A stretch of 64,000 nt of DNA from positions 682,001 through 746,000 of the forward strand of contig JAQPZY010001332.1 in the NCBI GenBank assembly GCA_029931535.1. The letters run 5' to 3'. The stretch is from Margaritifera margaritifera (Eukaryota > Mollusca > Bivalvia > Unionida > Margaritiferidae). The position numbers were made by a program, and so were the translations under genes. This document shows positions 60,284 through 64,000 of the stretch, piece after piece (positions within the stretch are counted from its first letter, which is position 1; each line of letters begins with the position of its first letter). Below the pieces are notes generated by a model. The model saw only the letters and a program-made list of their open reading frames with translations. It was not told the origin of the DNA and did not search any database.

Positions 60284-60524
60284 TAAACAACACAGCCTAT
60301 CAGATTCGCTGGATTCGCCAGTGAAATTTTGTAGGTAAGAAGATTTCAATAGTCATCTTCTTAACCGGATATAGGGTTCACAGATCACGTGACCCTAGGC
60401 TGTGTTGCTTATAAAATTAGGAGAACGGGTTATCGTTCGCATGGGGAATCCAGCCGTCATTCCCTAGAAGGATACCCGAGGTAGAGGTCTGATGCTCAGC
60501 ATTCCCGCCTCTTATTACCTATTC

Positions 60525-60625
60525 TCCTAACGTTAATGTGATAGGGAAACGTATTTGAAGGAGAAAGCAAATTTTTAAGTAAATTATGTTTCTCCGATAA
60601 TACTTACCCGATCAATTACTTAGAA
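60525..60625 (+). repeat. DIRS internal complementary region
   Basis: 60,525-60,568 is complementary to the outer end of the left terminal repeat (55,528-55,568). 60,561-60,613 is complementary to the outer extension of the right end (about 60,826-60,887). The two overlap by a few bases (GAAA). In DIRS replication this region templates joining of the two ends into a circle. Confidence 0.85.
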
Positions 60626-60674
60626 ACCCTTCCAACAACCCCGCCATGCGAGCGTCCTCGTTGGTATATCGCTC

Positions 60675-60840
60675 AGCTTAAAAACTAGCGGCACCTGGCG
60701 GTGGCAAGGGGAGGTAATGGGCAAGAGTTACCGCCCTTTGTCTATATGAAGTAGACAGCAAAGACGATTTTTCGCCTTTTAGTAGGGCTTGATTCGGGAG
60801 GCAGCAGGCTTATATCTCCTAACGTTAATGTTATCGGGTA
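60675..60840 (-). repeat. DIRS right inverted terminal repeat
   Basis: Inverted copy of 55,560-55,715, beginning AGCTTAAAAACTAGC and ending in AACGTTAATGTTATCGGGTA. Roughly four-fifths of positions agree, with small indels. Confidence 0.9.
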
Positions 60841-60925
60841 AATATTCTCGGAGAAACATAATTTACTTAAAATTTGCTTTCCGTATTCTCGGAGAAACAT
60901 AATTTACTTGCAAATTTGCTTTCCT
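60841..60925 (+). repeat. Right-end extension of DIRS, tandemly duplicated
   Basis: TATTCTCGGAGAAACATAAT followed by TTACTT and an AAATTTGCTTTCC end occurs twice in a row (60,843-60,882 and 60,884-60,924). The internal complementary region matches one copy. A duplicated terminal extension is unusual. Confidence 0.85.
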
Positions 60926-62900
60926 CTCGTATATATTTAATGTCAACCGTCAAGCAAAATACAATTTGAGCAAACAACACAGTCTCCTTCCCGTCCTCCA
61001 TCCCTTACTAATATGAGTCACATTTGGTTCCCGTGGTCCCAGTCCTCCTGGTGGCTTACTTAGAAATTCAGAGAATCCTCAACTTGAGACTTATAAACTC
61101 CATGGATGAATCGATTCCTGGTAGTCAGTCTCTGGACTTTTTGAAGACGGACTAAATATGGATGTTACAAAATTGTATGTACCACTATTAATGCTACCTT
61201 TTAAAGACATTCAGGATTTTACTTCCATCAACATAAAGTATTAATGTATGTCTCATAAAGCAGTATCACTCATCATACACTGAACGGCGATTTACTGCGA
61301 ATAAGCAATGTCGGACGCAGTCTTAATATCACAACACCAGCAGGCGACTTACAGATTGCAAACGCTTTTCTTTTTTTAAAATGTAGCCGTGATTGGTTTT
61401 AATAGGTAAAAGGATGTAAAAAGACATTTGTAACTCTCATTTCTGTAGGTTTAGAAGAGTGCAACTAATAGTACTACCACGAAAATCTTATTTTTCTCAA
61501 GTTATTCATTTAACATAAAAAAGCAAACGCAACCTCTCACCCACACACCGAAATTAGAGTGAGTTCTTTTCAAAGACCAGCATTTAGTACAGTGGACATC
61601 TATTGTTTGAATCAGTCTTTATATCCGGCATACACTGAGCGAATAGATCTAGGTCAACAGCCGGCGTCTCGATATTTATAATAAAGTGTTTGTTTGTTTA
61701 ATATATTTTTTTGGGTGTTCGAAGTAAATTGCCGTTCCCTTTTCTATTACATAAGTCCACTTTCAAACTACTGCATAGCTGTCCATAATAACGTGACTTC
61801 ATAAATGTTCGTGGGTATCAAATTCCGTGCTTTTGCGAAAAAAGGCTTTTTCGCCAGCGTATCAATTCGTGTATATGCCTCTGACTGTGATAGGGTGCTA
61901 TTATCTTGGGTCTTTATATTCGCAGTTTGTAGCAACTACGGAATCCACGAAAACTGGTACCACACGAATAATAGTCAAATCAGTACAAGTTTTCCCGGCA
62001 GGTTTTAGGGGAAAACTCTTGGTACATGCTTTGTAGTTATACAACAAATAACGTCGAGCCCCGAGGTTCATGGACTAATATTGTAAGAGAGAGAGAGAGA
62101 GGGGGGGGGAGGGAGATAGATAATTTTCTGTGTTATTATGTTCTTTTATGGTTAGGTATGACGAATTTGCTGAAATGTGTACAAATCTTTTTAGATGAAC
62201 ATAAATGACACTTTTTACATTTCTCCCATACATTTACGATGGTCACAAAGGACCCTCGTTTTTAGGTAAAACCATGACCGCGAAATGTGTTACCAAGGTA
62301 AAAAGATGCCCTATGAAACGACAATTTACGCTTCGTGCAATATATAAACACCACGTGGCAACTTCGAAAGGTAAGATTTTGTGTTTTTATTTATTGATTT
62401 ATCAGAACTCTTTGCCAGCCAGAATATAATTACCGATTACATGGCTCGCCTCTGCGAAGTATTGCGTAGTCTCCAGCTGCCATGCAGAAAATAAGTTAAT
62501 GTCAAAGTGATCGCAACCTACAAAATGTTGGCAATTGTGACAGGTCATAAAATACATAAAACAATAAAGAACATTCCTTTCTGTGATATCAAAGCAGATA
62601 AACCATAATGAGTTGATAAAAACCAAAGGATATATTTTTTTCCAAATCATTGTTAATAAATCAGCCTCAGAAACTATGAATCTTCACCGAGTATGATCAT
62701 TGTTACAAATATAGTTCATGCATCAGTAATTGTCTTGATTAGCATACAGCACGTTGTCATGAGTCCCTCATAACTTGAAATTTTCAACATGCTTATCAAG
62801 CAAGGATGTCACCAAATTGTGTGAAGTAAAATATCTTTGTAGAATATATGAATGAAAATGAACATGGGTTTCGTTGCCGCATAAAGCGTTACCAGCGGGT
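60926..62900. other. No gene recognised
   Basis: Moderately AT-rich. Open stretches of 60-80 codons at 61,805-62,430 have no domains. A GA-rich microsatellite lies at about 62,084-62,117. Confidence 0.35.
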
Positions 62901-62923
62901 GTATACTGTCAGTCTTGGCCATT

Positions 62924-63330
62924 TCAAAATACTGAATTCAGTTCACTCATTGATGCCCACACAGAGTGCCGGCGGTAAGAAAACCGATTAACTCGAGTTC
63001 TCTGGCAATGGATTTGACCACAACCAGGGTACTTATAGCCAAAATTCTCTGAATCGTCACAGTACAGATGAATCTTGTCCGGAATTTTCAGCTGTAGAGC
63101 TGTCACGGGGAGTCATCGAACTCTGGGGTTTTGTGTAACCCAGATACTGCGGTCGATGGTGACGATGGTCCGAAGGACGGAATTGGTTCACTCAGTATGA
63201 GGGACCACTCGACCAGCGGGTCTGCTGTATAGAGATGCTCTCGAGGGATTCTTATGACAGGCTGGGAGGAGATGACCACGCGAGGCCGTTCATTCACCAT
63301 TGGACGGGAGTTGTGGAATCGGAAACATCT
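62924..63330 (-). pseudogene. Coding-like stretch on the minus strand, unknown
   Basis: Two adjacent minus-strand open pieces (63,300-63,103, with ATG at the start, and 63,106-62,924 in another frame) are more GC-rich than their surroundings and have balanced amino-acid composition. The first is proline/serine-rich at its end; the second has two cysteines and a basic cluster. They could be one gene with a frameshift, an exon, or part of a mobile element. No family recognised. Confidence 0.22.
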
Positions 63331-63391
63331 CCTGATCGTCGACTCGCCACGAGATAAATGGCATCATATGTTTCACTTTTGAATCAATCAA

Positions 63392-63600
63392 ATTCATTGT
63401 CACTATATGTATGAAAATCTAATTCGATGTCACTGTATGCGTGAAAATAAAATTCAATTTCACTATACGTGTATAAATCAATCATAGACCCTTCATATTT
63501 GTTGATGAACCATATATCAATCATACATCCATCATACTTGTTGACAAACCATATATCAATCATACTTGTTTATAAATTTCATACATTGATCATATCATGA
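63392..63600. repeat. Degenerate tandem repeats, two unit types
   Basis: 63,385-63,475 holds three diverged ~34-bp units around TTCACTATA(T/C)GTGT. 63,494-63,580 holds units around ACCATATATCAATCATAC spaced about 45 bp. The pattern fades through about 63,700 as CATA..TTGATCATAT motifs. Confidence 0.75.
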
Positions 63601-64000
63601 TGATAGATCCAAATGTCACCCATACGTGTTTATAATTCCATATATTCATCGTATCTGGTGATAGTTCCATACGTTGATCATATCCGCTGATGCACGGGAT
63701 AATGTTTGTTTATTTGGTGAAATTCCATACTTTGATCAGTTCAATTTAGGAACGATATCATTTTGTTATATCCATTGTTGGACTTTATGCGCATGAGTAA
63801 GATTCATTCATCATTCATATGCATTATAAATAAACATCTCATTCACATAATTGTGTTTAGTTTCTTCGATAGACCCAATCCCACCCGGCTTCAATCCTGT
63901 TACAAAGGATTAAAATTTGCTCAATATGTTTAGACAATATCTACATACATATATTTTTTATCTTTATGTTTGTTGTTGTTACCAATCTAGTAAACTTTGT

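Larger units (their letters stand above)
55528..60925 (+). mobile_element. DIRS-type tyrosine-recombinase retrotransposon, near full length, inactive
   Basis: The element has the complete DIRS plan: left terminal repeat, gag-like region, reverse transcriptase, RNase H with an associated conserved domain, tyrosine recombinase, internal complementary region, and an inverted right terminal repeat. Its 5.4 kb is the usual length. DIRS elements replicate through a circular DNA and integrate by the recombinase without a long target duplication, and none is seen. All genes carry stops or frameshifts. Base composition is visibly more GC-rich than the flanks, consistent with a fairly recent arrival. 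Confidence 0.92.

Overview
The window is eukaryotic nuclear DNA from an animal, most likely a marine mollusc (bivalve or gastropod). It is AT-rich, gene-poor and dense in transposons. The one clear host gene has four coding exons with canonical GT/AG introns of 4-8 kb. The repeats (DIRS, Polinton/Maverick, several hAT- and pogo-like elements, LINEs, tRNA-derived SINEs, and short elements with ~145-bp tandem cores) fit a lophotrochozoan genome. The species assignment is inference from this composition.

Host gene: a BAK-type pro-apoptotic Bcl-2 family gene runs on the + strand from 21,211 to 42,366, join(21211..21452, 29676..29819, 37601..37802, 42262..42366). It gives a complete 230-residue protein with helix 1, BH3, BH1, BH2 and a C-terminal membrane anchor. 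Every junction keeps the frame (phases 2, 2, 0).

Layout. 0.7-8.3 kb: a badly decayed Polinton/Maverick-like region. A B-family DNA polymerase fragment lies on + at 2.76-3.17 kb, and major-capsid-like and other late-gene-like remnants lie on - at 3.7-7.26 kb, interrupted by a 12-copy 39-bp minisatellite. A foldback element sits beside it at 1.96-2.51 kb. 9.0-13.3 kb: a large foldback element, two copies of a ~320-bp palindromic repeat, and a LINE reverse-transcriptase pseudogene. 14.5-20.2 kb: a non-autonomous pogo-like element, then a hAT-like element (8-bp target duplication) that carries a second, nested pogo-like element. 21-42 kb: the BAK gene; its introns hold a pogo-like element, a foldback element, a hAT-like element with a transposase N-terminal remnant, an antisense LINE, two tandem-core elements, and a 72-bp minisatellite split by a SINE. 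42.4-55.5 kb: 3' flank with a SINE, an interrupted segmental duplication and two more tandem-core elements. 55.53-60.93 kb: a nearly full-length but mutated DIRS-type tyrosine-recombinase retrotransposon with inverted terminal repeats and an internal complementary region. 61-64 kb: mostly unassigned, with degenerate tandem repeats.

Apart from BAK, nearly everything recognisable is a mobile element or simple repeat. I see no rRNA, true tRNA gene, operon or CRISPR array. The features of most interest are the complete BAK gene, the DIRS architecture, the Polinton fossil, the datable nested insertions, and two unrelated tandem-core element families that share a ~145-bp unit length.
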